The translations under genes and the position numbers were made by a program. A stretch of DNA of 25,914 nt, from NCBI GenBank assembly GCA_964346645.1, contig CAYFVU010000048.1, positions 1 through 25,914 on the forward strand, given 5' to 3'. Origin of the DNA: CAYFVU01 sp964346645 (lineage in GTDB: Bacteria; Spirochaetota; Spirochaetia; DSM-16054; Sediminispirochaetaceae). Of the stretch, positions 5,708 to 12,990 are shown one piece after another; position 1 is the first letter of the stretch; each line of letters opens with the position of its first letter. The notes below the pieces were generated by a model. That model was not told where the DNA came from. It searched no databases and saw only the letters and a list, made by a program, of their open reading frames with translations.

Positions 5708-7858
5708 ATGCGTTTAAATATAAAGCTATTCATCTCGCTCATTCTCCTGCCGTTGGTTCTGCTTATTGGAGCTGGGTTTTTATCATTCAACCTGCAAAAG
5801 ACCATGCTGACCGAAGAGGTGGGTACGAGAAGTCTCGCACGGGCGCAAATGCTCTCGGCAAAGATCGAGGGGATTATGACCCAACAGAGGCAGATTCTTG
5901 AGGATTTCTCCCGCCTTTCGGTCGTACGAGATATGATGCGCAAGATGCCCGCCTCGAATGATATAGAGGATTACAGGGAGATCCCAGAGTATGAGATCTA
6001 TCTCGATGTAGCAAAGTCCTTTGCTTCTGATCCGAAAGTGGGGCTCATCTACGCCTCCGCCCCGCAGAGTTTCAATGCTCTGGCAAATCGCTGGATAGAT
6101 CTTCCCGAGGGCTACGATGGACGAGAGCGGCCTTGGTACACTCGTGCACAGGAAGTGGGTGGTTTCGCCGTTACCGAGCCCTATGTGGATCAATCCACCG
6201 ATGAGGGAGATGTTATCCTCAGCGCCTCCATGCCGGTAAGCGCCGGGGGTAGGGAACTAGGAGTGGTTGCTCTCGACATGACCCTCAATCAGATTATTGC
6301 CATGCTCGAGGAGGCATCTGCGGATACGGTCGGCGAGGTCTATCTGGTAGATCGGCTTTCCGGCTCCCTCATATTCGCGAAAGGCTCCGAGCCCCTGACC
6401 GTGACGGTGGAGGAGTACTTCTCCAACGGAAACGTGCACAACGGCGAGGAGTTGCGAGGGGAACTCCTCTCGGCGGAAGGGGGACTCGTTACCCTCGAAC
6501 CTGGCAATGAGGGGGGCTTCAGACGGAGCCTCGTGGCCCATACCGAGGTACCGGAGATCCCATGGGCCGTCGCCGTAGGTTACCCCTACAGCGAGATAAA
6601 CCGACAGATCTATGGACCCGTCATGAAGTCTACGGCCACCACCACCCTGCTCATCCTCGGTATCCTCGTCATCGCCTTTATCGTCATAAACAGGATGATT
6701 ATTCGGGCGGTGCAGGTGACCACGAGAAACCTCGAGGAGATTGCGCAGGGCGATAGGGATTTGACCGTCTCCATGAAGGTGCTGACAAAGGACGAGATCG
6801 GGAAGCTCGCGGGGTCGTTCAACAACTTCGTCGACAGTCTCCGGGAAGTGATCGACCGCATCAAGGGCGATGCCGACGAGATGAAACAGCAGCGCAACGA
6901 GCTGGTGTCGAACACCGAGGAGACCGCCTCGGCCTCCAACGAGATAAGCGCGAACGTGCGCAACATCAATGGGGAGATCGACAGCCTCGACAACGAGGTG
7001 CAGAACGTCTCTTCCGCGGTCGAGGAGCTCACCAGGACGGTGGACATGCTGCAGGACAACACGGAGACACAAGCCTCCGCGGTCGCGCAGTCCACCTCCT
7101 CCATAGAGCAGATGATGGCAAGCCTCGACAGCGTTGCCGGCACCGTGCGCAGCAAGCAGGAGAGCGCGCAGAACCTCTCCGATACCATCGAGGAGGGAGG
7201 AAAGGTTGTCGAGCAGAGTCGCGAAGCGACGGAGAAGATCGTCCAGCTCGCCGGCAGGATATCCGAGATATCGGAGGTCATCAGCGGAGTAGCTAGTCAG
7301 ACCAACCTCTTGGCGATGAATGCGGCGATCGAGGCTGCCCACGCAGGCGAGGCGGGAAAGGGTTTTGCCGTCGTAGCCGACGAGATCCGTAAGCTCGCAG
7401 AGACGAGCCAGACCAACTCCAAGGAGATCACTACTTCGATAGAGGAGATTCTCGAATCGGTGGACGTCGCCTCGAAGGCGGCCAAGAGCAGCTCCGATAC
7501 CTTCACGCTCATTACCAAGGAGACGAAGGAGACGGTCGACGCCTTCAACGAGATCTACTCGAGCACCGAGGAGCTTTCTCAGGGAAGCAAGCAGATACTC
7601 GAGGCTATCGGCGAGCTGAACAACGTGGCTACACAGGTCAAGGAGAGTGCCGAAGAGATGAAGAACTCGGTCGGCATCGTGAAAAGCGCCGCCGGCAAAG
7701 TGAACAACATCTCCACCACGGTCAAGACGGGGATAAAGGAGATAGAGACGGGCACCTCCGAGATCGCCGAGGCGATGGCGCACGTCGAACAGATCTCTCA
7801 GCAGATCAGCTCGAGCATCGAGAAGGTAGTCGAGGAGGTCGACACCTTCAAGACCTGA
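5708..7858 (+). CDS. methyl-accepting chemotaxis protein with Cache sensor
   Basis: The 716-residue chemoreceptor senses an extracellular ligand and signals to CheA/CheW. A short N-terminus leads into TM1 (about residues 7-27). The periplasmic double-Cache domain (about 30-300) contains YDGRERPWY, with Tyr136, Arg141, Trp143 and Tyr144, then Tyr159, Asp161 and Asp190. This spacing matches the amino-acid-binding dCache motif known from receptors such as PctA. TM2 (about 310-332) and a HAMP domain lead to the signalling domain, whose hairpin tip is SQTNLLAMNAAIEAAHAGEA (about residues 530-549). No CheR-binding pentapeptide is seen at the C-terminus (VDTFKT). Two adjacent ATGs (5705 and 5708) follow AAGGAGG (5696-5702); the second has the better spacing. 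A GTG at 5672 in the same frame lies upstream of the Shine-Dalgarno and is not used. Confidence 0.95.
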   Translation: MRLNIKLFISLILLPLVLLIGAGFLSFNLQKTMLTEEVGTRSLARAQMLSAKIEGIMTQQRQILEDFSRLSVVRDMMRKMPASNDIEDYREIPEYEIYLDVAKSFASDPKVGLIYASAPQSFNALANRWIDLPEGYDGRERPWYTRAQEVGGFAVTEPYVDQSTDEGDVILSASMPVSAGGRELGVVALDMTLNQIIAMLEEASADTVGEVYLVDRLSGSLIFAKGSEPLTVTVEEYFSNGNVHNGEELRGELLSAEGGLVTLEPGNEGGFRRSLVAHTEVPEIPWAVAVGYPYSEINRQIYGPVMKSTATTTLLILGILVIAFIVINRMIIRAVQVTTRNLEEIAQGDRDLTVSMKVLTKDEIGKLAGSFNNFVDSLREVIDRIKGDADEMKQQRNELVSNTEETASASNEISANVRNINGEIDSLDNEVQNVSSAVEELTRTVDMLQDNTETQASAVAQSTSSIEQMMASLDSVAGTVRSKQESAQNLSDTIEEGGKVVEQSREATEKIVQLAGRISEISEVISGVASQTNLLAMNAAIEAAHAGEAGKGFAVVADEIRKLAETSQTNSKEITTSIEEILESVDVASKAAKSSSDTFTLITKETKETVDAFNEIYSSTEELSQGSKQILEAIGELNNVATQVKESAEEMKNSVGIVKSAAGKVNNISTTVKTGIKEIETGTSEIAEAMAHVEQISQQISSSIEKVVEEVDTFKT

Positions 7859-7908
7859 CGGCCCGAGACAGAATGCGGTGAATCCGCAGACGAGCACAGC
7901 GCGGGGTT

Positions 7909-7937
7909 TTGAAAAACCGACGCACGAGATGTATAAT
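7909..7937 (+). promoter_or_regulatory. strong sigma-70-like promoter
   Basis: TTGAAA (7909-7914), a 17-base spacer and a perfect TATAAT (7932-7937) lie just upstream of the small two-domain gene. The -35 box overlaps a short palindrome, GGTTTTGAAAAACC (7905-7918). Transcription would start about 22 bases before the ATG at 7966. Confidence 0.7.
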
Positions 7938-7965
7938 GGAATAGAACGATATACGAGGAGCTATA

Positions 7966-8484
7966 ATGTTTCCGGTAAAACCGAGAGAGAACGTCATCCC
8001 CATCGAAACCGAGCTCGAGGCGAAGTTCCTGGAAGAGGTGTTGAAGGACAGGGATATTCCCCACGTCTTCATCTCCTACCACGACAGCGCCTTCAACGGC
8101 ATCTATCAGATGCAGCACGGCTGGGGCCATGTTGAGGTGCCGAAAGAACGCGCCGAAGAGGTGAAGCGGCTCTATGAGGAGCTGAGACACTCATCGCCGG
8201 AAACAGAGGAGGAGTGCATGATCGAAGTACAAAAACAGGATGAGAACACGTTCTTAGTAAAGGTCTCGGAGGGCGGCGGATCCTCCAGCCACACCGTTAC
8301 GCTTACCGACGACTACTACCAAAAGTTGAGCGGCGGAAAGGTCGACAAGGAGACCCTCATCGAGAGATCCTTCGAGTTTCTCCTGGAGCGCGAGTCGAAG
8401 GAGTCTATTCTCGGTCGCTTCGAGCTGCCGGTAATCGGCCGGTATTTTCCCGAATACGAGAAGACCATAGGGAAACGGCTGTAG
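7966..8484 (+). CDS. conserved hypothetical two-domain protein with a possible internal start
   Basis: The 172-residue product seems to join two small domains. Residues 1-84 (IETELEAKFLEEVLKDRDIP, HGWGHVEVPKERAEEVKRLY) resemble the DUF2007-type or ACT-like signal-transducing fold, in which ligand or residue proximity is judged by a short beta-alpha-beta unit; this is a weak match. Residues 85-172 begin MIEVQKQDENTFLVKV and end ESILGRFELPVIGRYFPEYE. From memory they resemble a stand-alone family of about 85 residues of unknown function. GAGGAG lies five bases before the ATG at 7966. A second, equally good Shine-Dalgarno (GAGGAGG) lies just before an in-frame ATG at 8218, so a separate 88-residue product may also be made. 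No signal peptide or membrane segment is seen. The neighbours give no clear hint. Confidence 0.8.
   Translation: MFPVKPRENVIPIETELEAKFLEEVLKDRDIPHVFISYHDSAFNGIYQMQHGWGHVEVPKERAEEVKRLYEELRHSSPETEEECMIEVQKQDENTFLVKVSEGGGSSSHTVTLTDDYYQKLSGGKVDKETLIERSFEFLLERESKESILGRFELPVIGRYFPEYEKTIGKRL
8218..8484 (+). CDS. possible nested short form (C-terminal domain alone)
   Basis: The ATG at 8218 is codon 85 of the longer frame and is preceded by GAGGAGG with about five bases of spacing, as good as the main start. It falls exactly where the second domain begins, so an 88-residue protein equal to the C-terminal domain could be translated independently. The alternative is that the purine-rich codons (EEE) are just a linker. 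Confidence 0.35.
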   Translation: MIEVQKQDENTFLVKVSEGGGSSSHTVTLTDDYYQKLSGGKVDKETLIERSFEFLLERESKESILGRFELPVIGRYFPEYEKTIGKRL

Positions 8485-8569
8485 CGCCTGTCCTCGTTCG
8501 GGATCTGCAGGGCGCGGCGGTAGCCCTCGTATCGGTAAGGACGCGATCAAATAGACGAGGAGTACTGCC

Positions 8570-11272
8570 ATGGATGAAAACCTGCAAAACACCCGCCGGC
8601 GGACTGCGCCCGGATCCGCATCCGAGCATGCCTCGGAGGATCCGCCCGGGCACCCCGCACCCGGGCGGAAAGATCCGGATCGGCCGGATCCGCCCGACCG
8701 GTCTGCGGCGCCGGAAAAGCCGGGACTCCGGATAAAACCGCCCGCGAGGGATTTCCGGCCCCTGGTGCCGAAGGATAGCGGCACCTGGAGCTTCGAGTGC
8801 CGGTCTCTGGAGGGTGGATACCTGCGCCTGTGCGCTCTGCGCTCTGCCGAGGGACCCGTACACGACCCGATGAGGAGAATACCGAAGTCCTGGGCGGTGG
8901 TGGACAGGCCGGCGGAGGCAGATTCGGCCGGGGTAAACAGGCCCGCCGGTTCGGCAGGTCCGGCCTGCCCGGGCGGTGATGATGCCGGTACGGACGGCGG
9001 GGATAAACTCCCCCCGTGGACCTGGAGCGACGAGGGCATGCTCGAGTTCGGCGAGATACGGGTTCGCCGATGGATGGAGCATCCCGAGGCGGTCCGGTTC
9101 TCGGTGGAGATAGGTGCCGAGTCGTCGGTATACGGGCTCGGTGAACGGATGGGCCGGCTCGAGCGCTCGGGCCGTGTGTGGGACATGTGGAACACCGACG
9201 AGCCGGAGCATCTTCCGAGCCGCGATCCGCTCTACGTGTCGGTGCCCTTCGCCATCATCGGCGCCTCCGCCGGCTGGTACGGCCTCTTCGTCGACGTGCC
9301 GGGAAGGCAGTACTGGGATACGGGCTTCTCCGAGGGCGGCACTATACGTGTAGATGTCGAGGACGAGTACGTGGACGCCTACCTCTTTACCGCTCCGAAT
9401 CCCCGCGAACTGCTCGCAAAGTACACGCGGTTGACCGGCAGCCAGCCGCTGCCGCCGCGCTGGGCTCTCGGATTCCACCAGAGCCGCTACAGCTACTTTC
9501 CGGAGGACAGGGTGGAGGAGTTGGCCTGCAGTTTTCGCGAGCACGGCCTGCCCGCCGACGTCATACACCTCGACATCGACTACATGGAGAGCTACAAGAT
9601 CTTCACCTGGAATGGGAAGCGCTTTCCCGATCCGGCGGAGCTCGCACGGAAACTGGAGGCGCGGGGTTTCAGGCTCATAACCATCGTCGACCCGGGTATA
9701 AAGATAGAAGACGGCTACCACATGTACGACGAAGGAACGGAGAAGGGCTACTTCTGCCGGCTCCCCGACGGAAGGGTCTATGAGGGGGCTGTCTGGCCCG
9801 GTCCGGCGGTCTATCCCGACTTCTCGAGGGAGGAGGTGCGCCGGTGGTGGGCTGAAAAGCACGAGCACCTTCTCGGCCGGGGTATCGACGGCATCTGGAA
9901 CGACATGAACGAGCCGGCCGACTTTACCGGAGACGAGCTGCACCGGCCCGACTTCACGGTGCCGAACCGTCTCGTGGCGGAGAACGACGGCGAGCCGGTG
10001 GACTTCCGCAGATTTCACAACCTCTATGCAAACGGGATGAACATTGCTACCCGCGAGGCCTTTCGTACCAAACGCCCCGAGGACCGCGGCTTCGTGCTCT
10101 CCAGATCCGGATATGCCGGGGTACAGCGGTATGCGGCGGTCTGGACCGGCGACAACTGCAGCTGGTGGGAGCACCTTGCTGCAGCCGTGCCGATGCTGCT
10201 CGGATTGAACCTCTCCGGCGTCCCTTTCGTGGGCACCGATGTGGGCGGATTCCAGGAGAACGCCTCCCCGGAGCTCTACGCCCGGTGGATCGCCTTTTCC
10301 GCCTTTACCCCCTTCTTCCGCGCCCACTCGGCCGACGACACCCTCCCGCACGAGCCGTGGAGCTTCGGCGGAAAGGTGCTCGACATCGCCCGTCACTACC
10401 TCCGCCTTCGTTATGCCCTGCTGCCCTACATCTACACCGCCTTCGAGGAGAGCGCGCGCAGCGGGGAGCCCCTCATGAAGCCGCTATTCTTCGAGTGGCC
10501 GGAGGCCGAGAGGCTGCGGCGCGTGGGGGACAGCTACCTCTTCGGCTCAGCGCTGCTGGCGGCGCCGGTGACGGGCCCCGACTGCGTAGTTCGTCACCTC
10601 TACCTGCCTCCCGGCGGCTGGTACGACTTCTGGGACGATGTCTACTTTGAAGGGGAGCAGGATGTACTGGCGCCGGCGCCCCTGGAACGGCTCCCACTCT
10701 TCGTGAGGGCCGGCTCCATCGTGCCGCGCGAACCTGCACGTCTCTCGACCTCCGAGAAGCGCCGGGGGCCGCTCCTGCTCGAGCTCTATCCCGATGCGGA
10801 TGGCCGAGCCGAAGGCCGGCTCTACGAGGATGCCGGCGAGGGCTTCGGGTTCCGCGACGGGGCCTTCCTGCGGCTCTCCTTTGTCTACGAGAACGGCGAG
10901 CTGCGCCACACGTGGGAGCAGCGCGGATATGAACTCCCCTGGAGCGGTGTACGGGTGAGAGTGCACCGGCCGGCGCGTGGTGGGTATGGCTCTGCCGGCG
11001 GCGCTGCGCCAGGCTTATCAGGCGAGTACAGCGGCTATGGTCTGCGTAGAACACCCGGCGGCTACGGCGCCCGCGGCTTCGGGCTTTCCGGCCGGGATGC
11101 GCTCGCCCTCGGTGTGGCGAGGTTGCCCTCCGCATTCAACGATGCCGGTACGGTCGGCGTAGCGGGAGCGAGCGGTTTGGAGGGCAGCGCCGGCAGGCAA
11201 GGTGAGGCGCAGAAACAAGGAGAGTCGCTGGAACGGGGTGTGGTAGAGGAGTTCGATTACCGGCTATATTGA
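8570..11272 (+). CDS. glycoside hydrolase family 31 (alpha-glucosidase type)
   Basis: The 900-residue enzyme should release alpha-linked glucose or xylose from the non-reducing ends of oligosaccharides. It has the family 31 layout: an N-terminal beta-sandwich (to about residue 290, with SVYGLGERMGRL), a TIM barrel and C-terminal beta domains. The catalytic nucleophile is Asp445 in GIWNDMNEPADF, and the likely acid/base is Asp528 in WTGDNCSWWEH. LDIDYMESYKIFTWN and FFRAHSADDTLPHEPW are further family motifs. There is no signal peptide, so it is probably cytoplasmic and acts on imported sugars. Three low-complexity stretches are not typical: residues about 10-50 (Pro/Asp/Arg rich), about 113-147 (Gly/Ala/Asp rich) and about 801-891 (Gly rich), the last lying just before the final strand EEFDYRLY. 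GAGGAG lies seven bases before the ATG. The product is longer than most bacterial relatives because of these inserts. Confidence 0.93.
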   Translation: MDENLQNTRRRTAPGSASEHASEDPPGHPAPGRKDPDRPDPPDRSAAPEKPGLRIKPPARDFRPLVPKDSGTWSFECRSLEGGYLRLCALRSAEGPVHDPMRRIPKSWAVVDRPAEADSAGVNRPAGSAGPACPGGDDAGTDGGDKLPPWTWSDEGMLEFGEIRVRRWMEHPEAVRFSVEIGAESSVYGLGERMGRLERSGRVWDMWNTDEPEHLPSRDPLYVSVPFAIIGASAGWYGLFVDVPGRQYWDTGFSEGGTIRVDVEDEYVDAYLFTAPNPRELLAKYTRLTGSQPLPPRWALGFHQSRYSYFPEDRVEELACSFREHGLPADVIHLDIDYMESYKIFTWNGKRFPDPAELARKLEARGFRLITIVDPGIKIEDGYHMYDEGTEKGYFCRLPDGRVYEGAVWPGPAVYPDFSREEVRRWWAEKHEHLLGRGIDGIWNDMNEPADFTGDELHRPDFTVPNRLVAENDGEPVDFRRFHNLYANGMNIATREAFRTKRPEDRGFVLSRSGYAGVQRYAAVWTGDNCSWWEHLAAAVPMLLGLNLSGVPFVGTDVGGFQENASPELYARWIAFSAFTPFFRAHSADDTLPHEPWSFGGKVLDIARHYLRLRYALLPYIYTAFEESARSGEPLMKPLFFEWPEAERLRRVGDSYLFGSALLAAPVTGPDCVVRHLYLPPGGWYDFWDDVYFEGEQDVLAPAPLERLPLFVRAGSIVPREPARLSTSEKRRGPLLLELYPDADGRAEGRLYEDAGEGFGFRDGAFLRLSFVYENGELRHTWEQRGYELPWSGVRVRVHRPARGGYGSAGGAAPGLSGEYSGYGLRRTPGGYGARGFGLSGRDALALGVARLPSAFNDAGTVGVAGASGLEGSAGRQGEAQKQGESLERGVVEEFDYRLY
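8621..8669 (+). repeat. GC-rich palindromes inside the GH31 N-terminal insert
   Basis: TCCGAG (8621-8626) pairs with CTCGGA (8632-8637). A perfect 10-bp inverted repeat, TCCGCCCGGG (8641-8650) and CCCGGGCGGA (8660-8669), has a 9-base loop. GGATCC occurs several times nearby. These lie in the segment that codes for low-complexity residues absent from typical family members. Another arm pair GGCAGG/CCTGCC (8953-8969) lies in the second insert. Confidence 0.6.
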
Positions 11273-11315
11273 AGCTCGGAAGCGGCGCCTCGGGCTCAGC
11301 GTCGCATGTTCAGCG

Positions 11316-11732
11316 CTACTCCACGCTGCGGCCGGCCACCACCTTTATGCCGGTGCCGGCCACGTCGTCGACGATGGTCTCGCCGATGGAGACGGGGGCC
11401 TTCAGCCGCAGCCCGTAGAGATGCCGGAGGAGATCGTCTATATGCTCAACCGGCAACGCCGCGGTGGTCTTTACCGGAATGCGGCGGGTGTGCACAGCTC
11501 CCTCTATGCGGCAGGTGGCGGTGACCGTCCGTTTGGGGGCAAGTACCTCTTCTCGAGCGTAGGCCTCTCCGCGGGGACATTTGTTTCCCGTCACCTTTAC
11601 CTGCGGAGTGTCGTCCTGCTCGGGTTTCTTTGGGGGAAAGAGGTCTACCTTCAGCCTGCAGCCGATGGGGCAGACGATGCAGACCATCTCGCGCGTATCT
11701 TCTGCCGTCTGGGTTTCTGCGGATTTAGCCAT
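11316..11732 (-). CDS. DUF1667 Cys-rich protein of the glycerol-3-phosphate dehydrogenase cluster
   Basis: The 138-residue protein is a DUF1667 member. Four cysteines stand out: Cys18, Cys21 and Cys25 in MVCIVCPIGCRL and the Cys in GNKCPRGEAYA (about residue 52). They could hold a metal or an iron-sulfur cluster and act as an electron carrier or small subunit. The rest forms short beta strands, including a C-terminal part ending VAGTGIKVVAGRS. The ATG overlaps the end of the upstream oxidoreductase gene by 8 bases, so translation is coupled. In anaerobes this family is regularly found as the third gene after the two flavoproteins, which supports a three-subunit dehydrogenase. It converges with the GH31 gene across only 43 bases, with no clear terminator between them. 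Confidence 0.9.
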   Translation of the reverse strand: MAKSAETQTAEDTREMVCIVCPIGCRLKVDLFPPKKPEQDDTPQVKVTGNKCPRGEAYAREEVLAPKRTVTATCRIEGAVHTRRIPVKTTAALPVEHIDDLLRHLYGLRLKAPVSIGETIVDDVAGTGIKVVAGRSVE

Positions 11733-12990
11733 TGCTTACACTCACCTCCATCGTAACCGACCCTTCCTCGGGGATGTCTTTGAAAATTGCGGGCTTCAGT
11801 TTCAGCTGGATCATCTCGCTCGGTTGAATGTGAGGCTTGCGAAATTTCTTCACCTCCTCGCCGTTGACCTTTAGGGAGATGACTGCGTTGTTCTCTACGA
11901 CAAGGGGGCGCATGAAGAGGGTCGAGGTCTCGTTCGGGTCGATGCGCCCCGGATTGACGTAGCGGATGTTCGCCCCCGGTTTCACCTCGATCTCCCGCTC
12001 CGGCCGCTTGCCCTCGAGGTAGGCGGCCACCCGCTCGCCGGCACTCCTCGCCTCCTCGGAGACGAAGTCCACGAGGTCGTGCACATGTAATACGTTGCCC
12101 GCGGCAAATACGCCCTCCTCCTCGGTCATCAGCATACTGTTGACCGTCGGACCGCCGGTGAGGCTGCTGAGGGGGATGCCTACCTGCTTTGAGAGCTCGT
12201 TTTCAGGGATGAGGCCCACAGAGAGCAGGAGGGTGTCGCATGAGATATAGAAGGTCTTGTCGTAGTTCGGTACTCCGTCGTCGAGGGGGGTGATGTCCAC
12301 TCCCTCCATGCGGTGCTTCCCGTAAATCTTCGAGACGATATGGCTGAGGTACAGGGGAATGTCGAAGTCATGAAGACACTGGGATATGTTGCGGGTCAGT
12401 CCGCTGGGATAGGGCTGGATTTCGATGACCCCATGCACCGTGCTGCCCACCCAGGTCATGCGACGCGCCATGATGAGGCCGATATCGCCGGAGCCGACGA
12501 TAACCACATTTTTTCCCGGAATGTAGCCGTCGATGTTCACGAGGCGCTGTGCAAGGCCCGCAGTGTAGACCCCAGCCGGACGGGTACCGGGTATCATAAT
12601 GTTGCCGCGATTGCGTTCGCGGCAGCCCATGGCCAGGACTACGGAGGAGGTAATGAAGCGAATCGCTCCCTCCTTCGGAGAGTAGCCGATGCACTCCTTC
12701 CTCCCGTCTTCGGTTCGCTGCAGCTCCATGACCGTGGTGCCGGTAAAAAGCTGTATATCCGTAGCTTCCACCGCACGGATCCACCGTTCGGCGTACTCCG
12801 GTCCGGTCAGTTCCTCCTTGAACTCTTGCAGGCCGAAACCGTTGTGGATGCACTGAAGCAGCACCCCGCCGAGCTCGTCTTCGCGTTCGACGAGGGCGAC
12901 CTCGTAGCCCTTCTCGTGGACGGTGTGCGCCGCCGCGAGTCCGGCGGCGCCTCCCCCTATAACCAGCGTATCTATCTCTACTACTCTCAT
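11725..12990 (-). CDS. FAD/NAD-dependent oxidoreductase, partner of glycerol-3-phosphate dehydrogenase
   Basis: The 421-residue flavoprotein has an N-terminal FAD-binding Rossmann motif (TLVIGGGAAGLAAAHTV, about residues 8-24). A conserved region ELGGVLLQCIHNGFG follows, then a second dinucleotide motif (NVVIVGSGDIGLIMARRM, about 160-177, NAD(P)-type) and GVFAAGNVLHVHDLVD, which closes the FAD site. It would pass electrons from the glycerol-3-phosphate dehydrogenase flavin to NAD or another acceptor. The ATG at 12990 overlaps the upstream stop codon as ATGA and has GGAG six bases upstream. A TTG at 13002 in the same frame is less likely. It is the middle gene of the three-gene minus-strand operon. 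The biochemical partner and final electron acceptor are inferred from context. Confidence 0.92.
   Translation of the reverse strand: MRVVEIDTLVIGGGAAGLAAAHTVHEKGYEVALVEREDELGGVLLQCIHNGFGLQEFKEELTGPEYAERWIRAVEATDIQLFTGTTVMELQRTEDGRKECIGYSPKEGAIRFITSSVVLAMGCRERNRGNIMIPGTRPAGVYTAGLAQRLVNIDGYIPGKNVVIVGSGDIGLIMARRMTWVGSTVHGVIEIQPYPSGLTRNISQCLHDFDIPLYLSHIVSKIYGKHRMEGVDITPLDDGVPNYDKTFYISCDTLLLSVGLIPENELSKQVGIPLSSLTGGPTVNSMLMTEEEGVFAAGNVLHVHDLVDFVSEEARSAGERVAAYLEGKRPEREIEVKPGANIRYVNPGRIDPNETSTLFMRPLVVENNAVISLKVNGEEVKKFRKPHIQPSEMIQLKLKPAIFKDIPEEGSVTMEVSVSNG

Noticed and set aside
6257..7897. Long minus-strand frame (546 codons) opposite the first chemoreceptor
   Set aside because: Its sequence is Leu/Arg/Asp-rich, typical of the complement of coiled-coil coding DNA, and it has no supported start or domain.
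7874..7918. Small hairpins after the first chemoreceptor as its terminator
   Set aside because: The stems are only 5-6 bp, there is no U run, and the second one overlaps the -35 box of the next promoter.
8405..10396. Long open frame (663 codons) on the minus strand opposite the GH31 gene
   Set aside because: It lies antisense to a clear enzyme with all catalytic motifs, has no recognisable domain, and long antisense frames are common in GC-rich genes.
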